DNA of 64,000 bases, taken from the NCBI RefSeq assembly GCF_945906775.1, contig NZ_CAMDRE010000003.1:186001-250000 (forward strand). Reading direction: 5' to 3'. The notes under the pieces are model-generated. The model was given only the letters and a program-made list of their open reading frames with translations. It made no database searches and was not told where the DNA came from. A program made the translations under genes and the position numbers. Positions 1-9,165 of the stretch are shown piece after piece; within the stretch, counting starts at the first letter, position 1, and every line of letters begins with the position of its first letter. This stretch comes from Citrobacter sp. Marseille-Q6884 (lineage in GTDB: Bacteria > Pseudomonadota > Gammaproteobacteria > Enterobacterales > Enterobacteriaceae).

Positions 1-302
1 CAGCCTGAATGTTCACGCGCTTCCACCACCAGATCATTAGACGTATCAGGGCCGGTCTTTGCTGCATTCAGCACGAACTCCGTTTTAACAGTAATACGGC
101 TGGCGTTATCCGGCGCATCCAGAAAGACGGTGAACCCCTCAGTTCGGCGGTCAGTTATACGACGGCTCCCCCAGGAGGTGATCCCCCTCTGGACACGCAT
201 CATTGAAAGAGCGTGGGACTCGGTTGCCTGCACTGTGCGATACAGGTCGGTCAGGGAAGAAAGGCTGAAGCTTTCAGGGGCAGTCTGGATAGCGTCGGTC
301 AT
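1..302 (-). CDS. Unknown protein, paralogue of the next gene; 3' end outside the window
   Basis: An open frame reads leftward from an ATG at 302 to the window edge, about 100 residues with no stop. I do not recognise the family. It is clearly a paralogue of the product of 338-796: both share a block with GITSWG or GVTSWG, then a D(A/T)PDN.SRI core followed by a basic segment and an F(V)L strand, in the same order and spacing. No signal peptide or membrane segment is visible. The two genes are tandem, same strand, 35 bp apart, so probably one operon produced by duplication. Function unknown. Confidence 0.6.
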   Translation of the reverse strand, partial: MTDAIQTAPESFSLSSLTDLYRTVQATESHALSMMRVQRGITSWGSRRITDRRTEGFTVFLDAPDNASRITVKTEFVLNAAKTGPDTSNDLVVEAREHSG

Positions 303-337
303 GGTAGATCCTCGGTTATATGGTGTGTTTTCTGGCT

Positions 338-796
338 TCAGTAGCTGTCGTTTGCCACGTAATAGGACGTGCCTGGATAGAAGTAGCGGTAATCCGGCTG
401 CATGTCATTGGTGATGACGGATGCTTCTTCCCAGACCCCGCTGGTGGACATAAACTCATCTGTCGTTTCATTCTCCAGCCGCATATAGCGTTCAGGAGCG
501 CATTCCGCCCAGGCGCGTTTCACCGTATCCCAGTTAGCGTACTGGCTGATTTCAATATTCAGGGGCGCATTCTTCTCAGGCTGGTTACGGCGGGAACTCA
601 GCACGAAATTCAGCTTCAGGACGATACGACTGTCGTTGTCAGGAGTATCCATCCAGATCTGGTATTCAGCCGTAGGCCGGGATGACTGGTTTTTGCGGCC
701 CCACGAGGTGACACCGGTTTTAACCTGGACTATCGAGACTTTATGCGCATCAGTCTTGCCAACGCTGGTCATCAATTCAGACAGACTTTTAAACAT
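338..796 (-). CDS. Unknown 152-aa protein, tandem paralogue
   Basis: A complete 152-residue frame starting MFKSLSELM. The first ~75 residues match the upstream-oriented neighbour at 1-302 (motifs GVTSWG and DTPDNDSRI). The C-terminal third is acidic and rich in aromatic residues (Tyr/Trp), ending in a run containing YRYFYPGTSYY. It looks soluble with beta-rich spacing. No catalytic motif is visible and no function is assigned. It precedes the paralogue in transcription direction and may be co-transcribed with it and with 905-1171. Confidence 0.65.
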   Translation of the reverse strand: MFKSLSELMTSVGKTDAHKVSIVQVKTGVTSWGRKNQSSRPTAEYQIWMDTPDNDSRIVLKLNFVLSSRRNQPEKNAPLNIEISQYANWDTVKRAWAECAPERYMRLENETTDEFMSTSGVWEEASVITNDMQPDYRYFYPGTSYYVANDSY

Positions 797-904
797 GGTG
801 CATCCCCAGTGATTATTGGTATGTTCGTTTTGTTTACTTATTAAATCACTGGTTACCCGGGTGACGAAGTCAGAGCCGGGTAAAAAAAGGACAAAATTTG
901 CGGA

Positions 905-1171
905 TTAGTGGCTGGTGGTGGTATTGGCCTGCGGGACAGGGCCATCGAACAATTTGTCAAAAAATTCCACGCCACGCTGGTACACATCGCGCAGCTCCAT
1001 ATCTTCACGCTCGGTCAGGCCCATCTTATTGAGCACGGCAAGGCCGGTACGAAGGCGAGGAATCAATACGGTTTCCAGATAGATCCTGCGGCCCGCAATA
1101 ATTTCCGGGGATGCTTCATTGATGTAAAAATCAACGGTTTTCGTGATGCTGAAGTGCTTTACTTCGCTCAT
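905..1171 (-). CDS. Unknown 88-aa helical protein
   Basis: An 88-residue frame starting MSEVKHFSITKTVDFY. The sequence is amphipathic and helical (leucine, arginine and glutamate spaced through residues 25-75), without signal peptide or membrane segment. A GAGGAGTACC-like stretch lies before the ATG on the minus strand and gives a plausible ribosome site. It is the first gene of a leftward set with the paralogous pair at 338-796 and 1-302. Function not recognised. Confidence 0.55.
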   Translation of the reverse strand: MSEVKHFSITKTVDFYINEASPEIIAGRRIYLETVLIPRLRTGLAVLNKMGLTEREDMELRDVYQRGVEFFDKLFDGPVPQANTTTSH

Positions 1172-1231
1172 CGTCTGGTACTCCTCAGAATGATGTCATG
1201 ATACTCGGTTTGATTCAGGGGAGGGGAGCAA

Positions 1232-1251
1232 CCCGGGCAAACAAGCCCGGG
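1232..1251. other. Small GC-rich stem-loop
   Basis: A perfect 7-bp inverted repeat, CCCGGGC and GCCCGGG separated by six bases, between the leftward gene 905-1171 and IS26. No T-run follows on either strand, so it is not a standard intrinsic terminator. Role unknown. Confidence 0.4.
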
Positions 1252-1285
1252 CGCAGGCAGCAGTTATTCGAGACCCAGTGCAACG

Positions 1286-2105
1286 GGCACTGTTGCAAAG
1301 TTAGCGATGAGGCAGCCTTTTGTCTTATTCAAAGGCCTTACATTTCAAAAACTCTGCTTACCAGGCGCATTTCGCCCAGGGGATCACCATAATAAAATGC
1401 TGAGACCTGGCCTTTGCGTAGTGCACGCATCACCTCAATACCTTTGATGGTGGCGTAAGCCGTCTTCATGGATTTAAATCCCAGCGTGGCGCCGATTATC
1501 CGTTTCAGTTTGCCATGATCGCATTCAATCACGTTGTTCCGGTACTTAATCTGTCGGTGTTCAACGTCAGACGGGCACCGGCCTTCGCGTTTGAGCAGAG
1601 CAAGCGCGCGACCATAGGCGGGCGCTTTATCCGTGTTGATGAATCGCGGGATCTGCCACTTCTTCACGTTGTTGAGGATTTTACCCAGAAACCGGTATGC
1701 AGCTTTGCTGTTACGACGGGAGGAGAGATAAAAATCGACAGTGCGGCCCCGGCTGTCGACAGCCCGGTACAGATACGCCCAGCGGCCATTGACCTTCACG
1801 TAGGTTTCATCCATGTGCCACGGGCAAAGATCGGAAGGGTTACGCCAGTACCAGCGCAGCCGTTTTTCCATTTCAGGCGCATAACGCTGAACCCAGCGGT
1901 AAATCGTGGAGTGATCGACATTCACTCCGCGTTCAGCCAGCATCTCCTGCAGCTCACGGTAACTGATGCCGTATTTGCAGTACCAGCGTACGGCCCACAG
2001 AATGATGTCACGCTGAAAATGCCGGCCTTTGAATGGGTTCATGTGCAGCTCCATCAGCAAAAGGGGATGATAAGTTTATCACCACCGACTATTTGCAACA
2101 GTGCC
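1286..2105 (-). mobile_element. IS26: IS26 (IS6 family), complete, 820 bp
   Basis: The terminal inverted repeats GGCACTGTTGCAAA (1286-1299) and its complement (2092-2105) delimit exactly 820 bp, the known IS26 length, with an intact transposase between. The 8 bp outside each end (GTGCAACG left, CACCTGAG right) do not match. So this copy did not enter its present position by a simple insertion; IS26-mediated deletion or recombination joined unrelated flanks. The right end cuts into an AraC-type regulator. Confidence 0.96.
1338..2042 (-). CDS. tnpA: IS26 transposase
   Basis: A 234-residue DDE transposase of the IS6 family starting MNPFKGRHFQ; six further in-frame codons lie upstream but the family start is this methionine. 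An N-terminal helix-turn-helix (roughly residues 20-55) is followed by the catalytic core with D in HMDETY, D in FINTDKAPAY and E in NNVIECDHGKLK. It catalyses replicative cointegrate formation between copies of the element. The full length suggests it is functional. Confidence 0.96.
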   Translation of the reverse strand: MNPFKGRHFQRDIILWAVRWYCKYGISYRELQEMLAERGVNVDHSTIYRWVQRYAPEMEKRLRWYWRNPSDLCPWHMDETYVKVNGRWAYLYRAVDSRGRTVDFYLSSRRNSKAAYRFLGKILNNVKKWQIPRFINTDKAPAYGRALALLKREGRCPSDVEHRQIKYRNNVIECDHGKLKRIIGATLGFKSMKTAYATIKGIEVMRALRKGQVSAFYYGDPLGEMRLVSRVFEM

Positions 2106-2336
2106 CACCTGAGCGCCCGACAGCTTAGCCGTCTGTTTCGCCAGGAAACGGGAAAGTCACCGGCTAAAGCCATTGAAGGGCTTCGGCTGGAGGCTGCCAG
2201 GCTGATGATTGAACAAAGCCACCTGTCTCTGGATTCTATCGCCCGTGAATCAGGCTTTCGTGACGGACGCCATATGCGGGAAGTGTTTATCCGTGGTTAC
2301 GGCATTCCGCCGCAGTCGTTACGCAGTGGGCGATAA
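2106..2336 (+). pseudogene. AraC/GlxA-type regulator, 3' fragment cut by IS26
   Basis: About 76 residues of an AraC-family DNA-binding domain remain: LSRLFRQETGKSPAKAIEGLRLEAARLMIEQ, then a second helix-turn-helix with SLDSIARESGFRD and GIPPQSLR near the end (the quoted first stretch spans residues ~8-38). The N-terminal part, normally a DJ-1/GlxA-like or ligand-binding domain, is missing because IS26 ends at 2105. The remnant has no start of its own. It lies just upstream of, and may once have regulated, the monooxygenase gene at 2456. Confidence 0.8.
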
Positions 2337-2455
2337 ACCCTGATACCCGCATTTTCACCCGAAAAGTGAAGGTATTAGCACAAAAAAAGGATTTTCAACC
2401 GCCGCCACGGGTGTATGCTTATGCCATCGCTTAACTCATCAAAAGGAATATGAAA

Positions 2456-2746
2456 ATGCATGACGCTGTGACTATTGTGGCCACCATTACCGCGCATTCA
2501 GGCTCGCGTGAGAAAGTCCTTCAGGCGCTGAAGACGGTAGAGCGTGACGTCCAGGGCGAACCGGGCTGCGAGCTGTATCAACTGCATCTGAACCGCGAGA
2601 ACGATCACCAGTTCGTGATGATTGAGCGCTGGCAGTCCGCGAAGATGCTGGAGCAACACGCTCAGGCTGCCCCTTTCGGCGCGCTGGTTCGCGCAATTGA
2701 AGGTATTGCGGATCTACAGGTCACAACCTTGACCACCTCCGTCTGA
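2456..2746 (+). CDS. Antibiotic biosynthesis monooxygenase (ABM/YgiN-like) family protein
   Basis: A 96-residue protein with the ABM ferredoxin-like fold pattern: VTIVATITAHSG at the N terminus, CELYQLH in the centre and HQFVMIERW near residue 60, as in YgiN-type quinol monooxygenases and LsrG. These act as cofactor-free dimers on quinones or similar aromatics; the substrate here is not known. An alternative ATG lies two codons upstream at 2450, but the AAGGA at 2443-2447 is better spaced for 2456. It is flanked by the AraC remnant and a convergent LysR remnant. Confidence 0.8.
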   Translation: MHDAVTIVATITAHSGSREKVLQALKTVERDVQGEPGCELYQLHLNRENDHQFVMIERWQSAKMLEQHAQAAPFGALVRAIEGIADLQVTTLTTSV

Positions 2747-2846
2747 CGAACGACCGGCTCGCTGGTTATCCGGCGAGTCGACGACCTGCCCGTGGCAATT
2801 GCCGATGGCTGAGAGCACAAAGGTGCGACGGTCGATAAACGAAAGC

Positions 2847-3652
2847 TCAGCGCGCGGAGCGAGGGATAAAACTCTCCGCCTTTTCCTGTAAGAACTCGTA
2901 GAACTCACTGGCACACTGTGAAAGCTGCCGCTCTTTATCCGTCACCAGATAGATGCCGCGCTGTAATGACAGATCGCGAAACGGCACAATGGCGATGTTC
3001 TTATGCTGAAACTGGAACAGCGTCAGGCCGGTCACGATGCTGACCCCATAGTTAGCCGCGATCAGCCCCATCATGGTCGTCAGCTGTCGTACCTCAAGGA
3101 CATAGTTAAAGCTGTGCGGCGCCATCAGCTGATCGGTGTACTGGCGGATGCTGGTTCCCTGAGAGAAGCCAACAAACGCCTGCTGCGCCACTTCGGCAAC
3201 GTCGACGCTCTCGCGCTGCGCCAGCGGGTGACTGCGATGGCAGATCAGAAAAAATTCATCGGCAAACAGCATTCGCGAACTGAAGGTGCCAGGAGAGGGC
3301 TGACCCGCGGTTAATGCGAGGTCTGCGCGGCCGTCGAGAATCGCCTTCAGGCAGCGATCCCACTGCGTATCCAGCAGCTCAACCTTGATGTCAGGATGCG
3401 CACGATGGTGCTCCGCCAGCACCTGTGGCAACCACTCCACCGCCATCGAGGGCAACACCGCCAGCACAATTTTGCCTTTGTAACCGGTGGCATAGGATGC
3501 GATCTCAACGACAGCGTCATCATGTGACTGAATCAATCGGCGAGCAATATCAATAAAGTGAATGCCATTGCCGTTTAACTGCACCTTGCGCGTATCGCGA
3601 TCGAACAGTCGATATCCCACTTCTTCTTCCAGCGCCGCGATCAGGGAGCTAA
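2847..3652 (-). pseudogene. LysR-family regulator, 5' end removed by an IS5-type insertion
   Basis: About 268 residues of a LysR-type regulator: the end of the winged helix (SSLIAALEEEVGYRLFDRD), the linker helix and the complete effector-binding domain, with VLPSMAVEWLP and DLALTAG motifs. The first ~30 residues with the start codon are absent. The IS5-type element begins at 3653 directly after CTAA (3649-3652), the preferred IS5 target. The missing 5' part is not found elsewhere in the window. An artificial start inside the IS end could extend the frame but would not restore the helix-turn-helix. Confidence 0.85.
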
Positions 3653-4566
3653 GGAAGGTGCGAACAAGTTCCTGATATGAGATCATCATATTCATCCGGA
3701 GCGCATCCCAGAGGGACATCATGAGCCATCAACTCACCTTCGCCGATAGTGAATTCAGCACTAAGCGCCGTCAGACCCGAAAAGAGATTTTCCTCTCCCG
3801 CATGGAGCAGATTCTGCCATGGCAGAATATGACCGCTGTCATCGAGCCGTTTTATCCCAAGGCGGGCAATGGCCGACGGCCCTATCCGCTGGAGACCATG
3901 CTGCGTATTCACTGCATGCAGCATTGGTACAACCTGAGCGACGGTGCCATGGAAGATGCCCTGTACGAAATCGCCTCCATGCGCCTGTTTGCCCGATTAT
4001 CCCTGGATAGCGCCCTGCCGGATCGCACCACCATCATGAATTTCCGCCACCTGCTCGAGCAGCATCAACTGGCCCGTCAATTGTTCAAGACCATCAATCG
4101 CTGGCTGGCCGAAGCAGGCGTCATGATGACCCAAGGCACTTTGGTGGATGCCACCATCATTGAGGCACCCAGCTCTACCAAGAACAAAGAGCAGCAACGC
4201 GATCCGGAGATGCATCAGACCAAGAAAGGCAATCAGTGGCACTTTGGCATGAAGGCCCACATTGGTGTCGATGCCAAGAGTGGCCTGACCCACAGCCTGG
4301 TCACCACCGCGGCCAACGAGCATGACCTCAATCAGCTGGGTAATCTGCTTCATGGAGAGGAGCAATTTGTCTCAGCCGATGCCGGCTACCAAGGAGCGCC
4401 ACAGCGCGAGGAGCTGGCCGAGGTGGATGTGGACTGGCTGATCGCCGAGCGTCCCGGCAGGGTAAAAACCTTGAAGCAGCATCCGCGCAAGAACAAAACG
4501 GCCATCAACATCGAATACATGAAAGCCAGCATCCGTGCCAGGGTGGAGCACCCGTTTCGCATCATC
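3653..4566 (+). mobile_element. IS5/ISKpn26-like element, copy 1, truncated by IS1
   Basis: The left terminal repeat GGAAGGTGCGAACAAG starts at 3653 and the transposase reads rightward. The element stops at 4566, where IS1 begins, so about 280 bp including the right end are missing. The left flank CTAA is a normal IS5 target. Three full 1196-bp relatives lie at 7632, 39908 and 51195. Confidence 0.92.
3721..4566 (+). pseudogene. IS5-family transposase, C-terminally truncated
   Basis: The start MSHQLTFADSEFSTKRRQ and 282 of the usual 326 residues are present. The frame then runs into IS1 and ends within 9 codons (a stop at 4591-4593). The DDE residues in TLVDATIIEA and SADAGYQGA are retained, but the final E region is followed by the truncation, so activity is unlikely. 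Variant residues: LPWQNMTAV near residue 35 and PGRVKT near 255. Confidence 0.9.
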
Positions 4567-4621
4567 GGTGATGCTGCCAACTTACTGATTTAGTGTATGA
4601 TGGTGTTTTTGAGGTGCTCCA

Positions 4622-4897
4622 GTGGCTTCTGTTTCTATCAGCTGTCCCTCCTGTTCAGCTACTGACGGGGTGGTGCGTAACGGCAAAAGCACTGCCGGAC
4701 ATCAGCGCTATCTCTGCTCTCACTGCCGTAAAACATGGCAACTGCAGTTCACTTACACCGCTTCTCAACCCGGTACGCACCAGAAAATCATTGATATGGC
4801 CATGAATGGCGTTGGATGCCGGGCAACCGCCCGCATTATGGGCGTTGGCCTCAACACGATTTTACGTCACTTAAAAAACTCAGGCCGCAGTCGGTAA
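4622..4897 (+). CDS. insA: IS1 protein InsA
   Basis: The 91-residue InsA: an N-terminal zinc finger with Cys at ISCPSC and CSHC, and a helix-turn-helix around [17 protein letters not shown]. InsA alone binds the IS1 ends and represses; joined to InsB by a -1 frameshift at the A-run near 4871 it forms the transposase. Intact here. Confidence 0.93.
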
Positions 4898-5318
4898 CCT
4901 CGCGCATACAGCCGGGCAGTGACGTCATCGTCTGCGCGGAAATGGACGAACAGTGGGGATACGTCGGGGCTAAATCGCGCCAGCGCTGGCTGTTTTACGC
5001 GTATGACAGGCTCCGGAAGACGGTTGTTGCGCACGTATTCGGTGAACGCACTATGGCGACGCTGGGGCGTCTTATGAGCCTGCTGTCACCCTTTGACGTG
5101 GTGATATGGATGACGGATGGCTGGCCGCTGTATAATCCCGCCTGAAGGGAAAGCTGCACGTAATCAGCAAGCGATATACGCAGCGAATTGAGCGGCATAA
5201 CCTGAATCTGAGGCAGCACCTGGCACGGCTGGGACGGAAGTCGCTGTCGTTCTCAAAATCGGTGGAGCTGCATGACAAAGTCATCGGGCATTATCTGAAC
5301 ATAAAACACTATCAATAA
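4816..5318 (+). pseudogene. insB: IS1 insB, broken by a 1-bp deletion
   Basis: The frame starts [16 protein letters not shown] and follows InsB to DGWPLY. There the normal TAT-GAA-TCC has lost its G (between 5133 and 5134), giving LYNPA and a stop at 5145. The remaining coding sequence (GKLHVISKRYTQRIE onward, stop at 5316-5318) continues in another frame. The DDE domain is therefore split and this IS1 should be transposition-deficient unless helped in trans. Confidence 0.9.
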
Positions 5319-5569
5319 GTTGGAGTCATTACCCTAAAGGTTAAGTAATACTGCGGAACAAACATCGTGGAATGTTCCTTCTGACATATTCCGTTTAATC
5401 GGTAAATTTGACACACCCCCCATTACAGTCTATCTGTAACGGCCTTATACATAAAAAAATCAGAGGAAGTTCACAAAATAATAATGAATACGCAAACAAT
5501 GAAAAAATTTTCAACAGCATGGCCGGCCGAAGCCAGCGATGCTGTGAACACTTACTGGTAATTTAACTT

Positions 5570-7468
5570 TCAGAGTCTGAAACTGCTGACCACTTTTTCA
5601 AGCTGCTCTGTCTGAGCCTCCATAGACTGCGCAGCAGCAGAGACTTCTTCGACCAGTGCGGCATTCTGCTGGGTCGTATTATCAAGCTGGTTAATCGCCA
5701 CATTGATCTGCTCAATACCCCGGCTTTGTTCATCACTGGAAGAGCTGATTTCGGAAATCAGCACGCTGACATTTTCGACCTTCTCCATCAGCCCGTCCAT
5801 TGTGGTTCCTGCCTGTCTGACAAGCTCACTTCCCTGTTCAATATTGCTGACGGACTCTTCAATCAGTTTCTTGATTTCCTTGGCTGAATGAGCGCTTCGC
5901 TGTGCAAGGGAACGGACTTCACCGGCCACGACGGCAAATCCCCGTCCATTTTCACCGGCGCGTGCAGCTTCCACAGCAGCATTAAGGGCAAGGATGTTGG
6001 TCTGGAAAGCAATACCGTCAATGACGCTGATAATTTCAACGATCTTCGACGAAGAATCGTTAATTTTACTCATGGTGATAACCGCCTCACTGACCACGCC
6101 AGCACCCTCCTTCGCCGCAGCAGAGGCCTGTGTTGCGAGCCGGTTAGCCTGCAGTGCATTATCTGCATTCAGACGGACAGTACTGGTGAGTTCTTCCATG
6201 GATGCTGCGGTTTCGACAATGGATGAAGACTGTTCTTCCGTACGTGAGGAGAGATCCAGGTTGCCTCCTGCAATCTGGCGGGAAGCGGATGCAATCGCCG
6301 CGGAACTCTGGCCAACCTGTTGCATAAGATCCTGGAGAAAAGCGATGAACTTATTAAAGTTCGTAATAATGCTGTTGAACTCATGGCTTTTGCTTTCAGC
6401 AAGCCGCTGCGTCAGGTCAGCACCACCGCCGGACAACGCCTCAATGTTTTTGTTCAGCAGGGTCACGTTTCTGAAAATATTGCGCACAATGCCCATCAGG
6501 ACCAGAACCATCAGGATACCTGTAATGACCTGCACAAGGGTAAGGTGAGTCAGAATGGAATCAGAGTGGCGCTCAAGCAGATCGCTGGACACATCCACCG
6601 CCAGGAGCCACGGGCTGCCGCTAATCGGCACCACAAACAGGGTATGTTCCCCGCCTTCGCCATCATAGGTTCCCTGAATCTCTGTTTTCTGCCCCGGGGT
6701 GATAAGCTTACTCAGGGGGGCTGCCGCAGGGATGTTCAAATCGCGCAGATTGCCCAGCGCGGCACTTCCCTGAACCGAAGAGCCGTTTCCGACGACTTTG
6801 CCGTCCTCTTCAATGATGAGTACGGTTCCTCCAATAGCCTTGCCCATATCTTTTGCCAGCTGGTTAAAGAAACCCAGCGTCACATCAATGGTGGCAACGC
6901 CCCATGCTTTTCCGTTTTTCTGAATGGCCATGGCACAGTTCGTCCGCGGCTGGGGAGTGGCGGCATCCTGATACGCTTTTGCCCATGCACAGTTCCCTTT
7001 CGGCGCGTTCATCCCGTCTTTGTACCAAGGCTGTTCCCAGTATCTGGCCGACTCCGGCTGGTTCCAGACCGTATTGAGCTGCAGAACCCCACCGGCATCC
7101 CGGGCATAGAAGGTACTGAACCGCTCACGTTCCGGATCCCGCTGTCCCGGCAGGGGCCATACCCCACCGCCAAATACGTTCAGATCCCCGTGCTGATTCA
7201 CCAGTTGGGGTAACAGGCGGTCAATCTGCTCACTTTGCAGTGCAGGAATCAGTTCAGTCACCACACGCTGCTGGGCTTTAACACGGTTCATCTGCTCTGT
7301 TATGGCCTCACTCTGTAATTCCACCATGGTTCTTATATTTTTGGTTTCTGTTTCAATGAGTTCAGGTGCCACAAATAACCGGATAACGGTATAGGTCACG
7401 ATAATTAAAAATACAAAAAAACTGACAAGCAAAAGGGTAACCTGCCCCTGTGTGGTTTTCCACGTCAT
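5570..7468 (-). CDS. Methyl-accepting chemotaxis protein with dCache-type sensor
   Basis: A 632-residue receptor: a membrane segment at residues ~10-33, a periplasmic double-Cache-type domain (~34-305) containing WNQPESARYWEQPWYKDG, a second membrane segment (~308-330), a HAMP region, and a signalling domain with the hallmark hairpin tip around FQTNILALNAAVEAARAGE. Ligands of such domains are usually amino or organic acids; the ligand here is unknown. There is no NWETF-type pentapeptide at the C terminus (ends KVVSSFRL), so it probably relies on other receptors for adaptation enzymes. The 236 bp between its end and IS1 hold nothing recognisable. Confidence 0.93.
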   Translation of the reverse strand: MTWKTTQGQVTLLLVSFFVFLIIVTYTVIRLFVAPELIETETKNIRTMVELQSEAITEQMNRVKAQQRVVTELIPALQSEQIDRLLPQLVNQHGDLNVFGGGVWPLPGQRDPERERFSTFYARDAGGVLQLNTVWNQPESARYWEQPWYKDGMNAPKGNCAWAKAYQDAATPQPRTNCAMAIQKNGKAWGVATIDVTLGFFNQLAKDMGKAIGGTVLIIEEDGKVVGNGSSVQGSAALGNLRDLNIPAAAPLSKLITPGQKTEIQGTYDGEGGEHTLFVVPISGSPWLLAVDVSSDLLERHSDSILTHLTLVQVITGILMVLVLMGIVRNIFRNVTLLNKNIEALSGGGADLTQRLAESKSHEFNSIITNFNKFIAFLQDLMQQVGQSSAAIASASRQIAGGNLDLSSRTEEQSSSIVETAASMEELTSTVRLNADNALQANRLATQASAAAKEGAGVVSEAVITMSKINDSSSKIVEIISVIDGIAFQTNILALNAAVEAARAGENGRGFAVVAGEVRSLAQRSAHSAKEIKKLIEESVSNIEQGSELVRQAGTTMDGLMEKVENVSVLISEISSSSDEQSRGIEQINVAINQLDNTTQQNAALVEEVSAAAQSMEAQTEQLEKVVSSFRL

Positions 7469-7631
7469 GATAATAGTGTCTCGTTGTGTCTGGATAAGCG
7501 GATATAACGGCGTTCACCGGTATTTCTTTAATTAAAAAAATGATGTGTATGACTGATTTGTCTTGTGATAAATATCCTTAACAGACGGCGAGCTCGTCCG
7601 CCCATTTTGTTGCGGCCTGCATGGTTTCTAT

Positions 7632-8827
7632 GGAAGGTGCGAATAAGCAGGTCATTTCTTCCCAAGCTGACTCGCTGATTAAAATTTCGCGGATCTGGGC
7701 CGATTTTTTTCCCGCAAACACATCGAATCAGCCTATTTAGGCTATTTTTTCCACCATTTCTGGCGTTATTTCCGGTTTTTACTGAGATCTCTCCCACTGA
7801 CGTATCATTTGGTCCACCCGAAACAGGTTGGCCAGGGTGAATAACATCGCCAGTTGGTTATCGTTTTTCAGCAGCCCCTTGTATCTGGCTTTCACGAAGC
7901 CAAACTGCCGCTTGATGATGCGAAACGGGTGCTCCACCCTGGCCCGGATGCTGGCTTTCATGTATTCGATGTTGATGGCCGTTTTGTTCTTGCGCGGATG
8001 CTGCTTCAAGGTTTTTACCCTGCCGGGACGCTCGGCGATCAGCCAGTCCACATCCACCTCGGCCAGCTCCTCGCGCTGTGGCGCTCCTTGGTAGCCGGCA
8101 TCGGCTGAGACAAATTGCTCCTCTCCATGAAGCAGATTACCCAGCTGATTGAGGTCATGCTCGTTGGCCGCGGTGGTGACCAGGCTGTGGGTCAGGCCAC
8201 TCTTGGCATCGACACCAATGTGGGCCTTCATGCCAAAGTGCCACTGATTGCCTTTCTTGGTCTGATGCATCTCCGGATCGCGTTGCTGCTCTTTGTTCTT
8301 GGTAGAGCTGGGTGCCTCAATGATGGTGGCATCCACCAAAGTGCCTTGGGTCATCATGACGCCTGCTTCGGCCAGCCAGCGATTGATGGTCTTGAACAAT
8401 TGACGGGCCAGTTGATGCTGCTCGAGCAGGTGGCGGAAATTCATGATGGTGGTGCGATCCGGCAGGGCGCTATCCAGGGATAATCGGGCAAACAGGCGCA
8501 TGGAGGCGATTTCGTACAGGGCATCTTCCATGGCACCGTCGCTCAGGTTGTACCAATGCTGCATGCAGTGAATACGCAGCATGGTCTCCAGCGGATAGGG
8601 CCGTCGGCCATTGCCCGCCTTGGGATAAAACGGCTCGATGACAGCGGTCATATTCTGCCATGGCGGAATCTGCTCCATGCGGGAGAGGAAAATCTCTTTT
8701 CGGGTCTGACGGCGCTTAGTGCTGAATTCACTATCGGCGAAGGTGAGTTGATGGCTCATGATGTCCCTCTGGGATGCGCTCCGGATGAATATGATGATCT
8801 CATATCAGGAACTTGTTCGCACCTTCC
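7632..8827 (-). mobile_element. IS5/ISKpn26-like element, copy 2, complete
   Basis: 1196 bp between GGAAGGTGCGAATAAG (7632) and the complement of GGAAGGTGCGAACAAG (ending 8827); transposase on the minus strand. The flanks are CTAT on the left and CTAA on the right, so the expected 4-bp duplication is imperfect. This is consistent with mutation or with recombination between IS copies. Confidence 0.95.
7779..8759 (-). CDS. IS5-family transposase (copy 2)
   Basis: A full 326-residue IS5 transposase with the DDE core (TLVDATIIEA, SADAGYQGA) and the C-terminal QMIRQWERSQ. It differs from copies 1, 3 and 4 by PPWQNMTAV instead of LPWQNM near residue 32. It shares PGRVKT with copy 1, whereas copies 3 and 4 have PGKVKT. 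Confidence 0.95.
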   Translation of the reverse strand: MSHQLTFADSEFSTKRRQTRKEIFLSRMEQIPPWQNMTAVIEPFYPKAGNGRRPYPLETMLRIHCMQHWYNLSDGAMEDALYEIASMRLFARLSLDSALPDRTTIMNFRHLLEQHQLARQLFKTINRWLAEAGVMMTQGTLVDATIIEAPSSTKNKEQQRDPEMHQTKKGNQWHFGMKAHIGVDAKSGLTHSLVTTAANEHDLNQLGNLLHGEEQFVSADAGYQGAPQREELAEVDVDWLIAERPGRVKTLKQHPRKNKTAINIEYMKASIRARVEHPFRIIKRQFGFVKARYKGLLKNDNQLAMLFTLANLFRVDQMIRQWERSQ

Positions 8828-8937
8828 CTAACCGGAAGATTACTCCCTGCTTTTCAGTAAGACGTTACTTTTCTGTGATGTGAATCTAAAGTGTTTTTAA
8901 CAGATATCCTTTTCCGTAGTCTTTTCAGGATAAACGC

Positions 8938-9165
8938 ATGAAAAATGTACTTGTTTTCTTTAACTCTCAGCCCGCTGAATTAGTAAAAACCCTGAGGGAA
9001 GTCAATATCATCAGGCGTGTATACCCGAACGGAGAAGAGGCTCATCTCAAAATCATGCTTTCCGGCATGCACTCGGTTGGACGAAAGAAATGTGAGATTT
9101 TCATAGCTGCAGACAGAGATCTGAGGCATAACGAAATTATAACTGCTGTGAATGCTCTGCTGTGA
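8938..9165 (+). CDS. Unknown 75-aa protein
   Basis: A small frame starting MKNVLVFFNSQPAELVK, with CAGGATAAACGC before the ATG as a possible ribosome site. The pattern (hydrophobic N-terminal strand, basic middle, acidic C-terminal helix) suggests a small soluble alpha/beta protein. I do not recognise the family. It begins the rightward cluster that leads to the DUF134 regulator. The following stretch to 9458 has no convincing gene. Confidence 0.45.
   Translation: MKNVLVFFNSQPAELVKTLREVNIIRRVYPNGEEAHLKIMLSGMHSVGRKKCEIFIAADRDLRHNEIITAVNALL

Larger units (their letters stand above)
4567..5333 (+). mobile_element. IS1: IS1, 767 bp, insB frameshifted
   Basis: Begins GGTGATGCTGCC at 4567 and ends GGAGTCATTACC at 5333, the IS1 termini. 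The length is 767 bp rather than the usual 768, and the missing base lies in insB. The 9 bp on either side (CGCATCATC and CTAAAGGTT) are unrelated, so this is not a clean insertion; a deletion next to IS1 removed the end of the IS5-type copy and whatever followed it. Confidence 0.94.

Noticed and set aside
1515..2336. A continuous 273-codon frame through IS26 into the AraC remnant.
   Set aside because: It is the antisense of the IS26 transposase joined by chance to the truncated regulator; only the last 76 codons are meaningful.
7578..7631. Minus-strand tail of a gene (IETMQAATKWADELAVC, then stop) next to IS5-type copy 2.
   Set aside because: Looks like a real C-terminus but only 17 codons remain, and the other side of the IS does not continue it.
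3653..8827. IS5-type copies 1 and 2 as a second composite transposon, since both outer flanks are CTAA.
   Set aside because: Joining 3652 to 8832 does not restore the LysR frame: reading from 8828 outward hits a stop within ten codons and looks like promoter DNA. CTAA is simply the preferred IS5 target.
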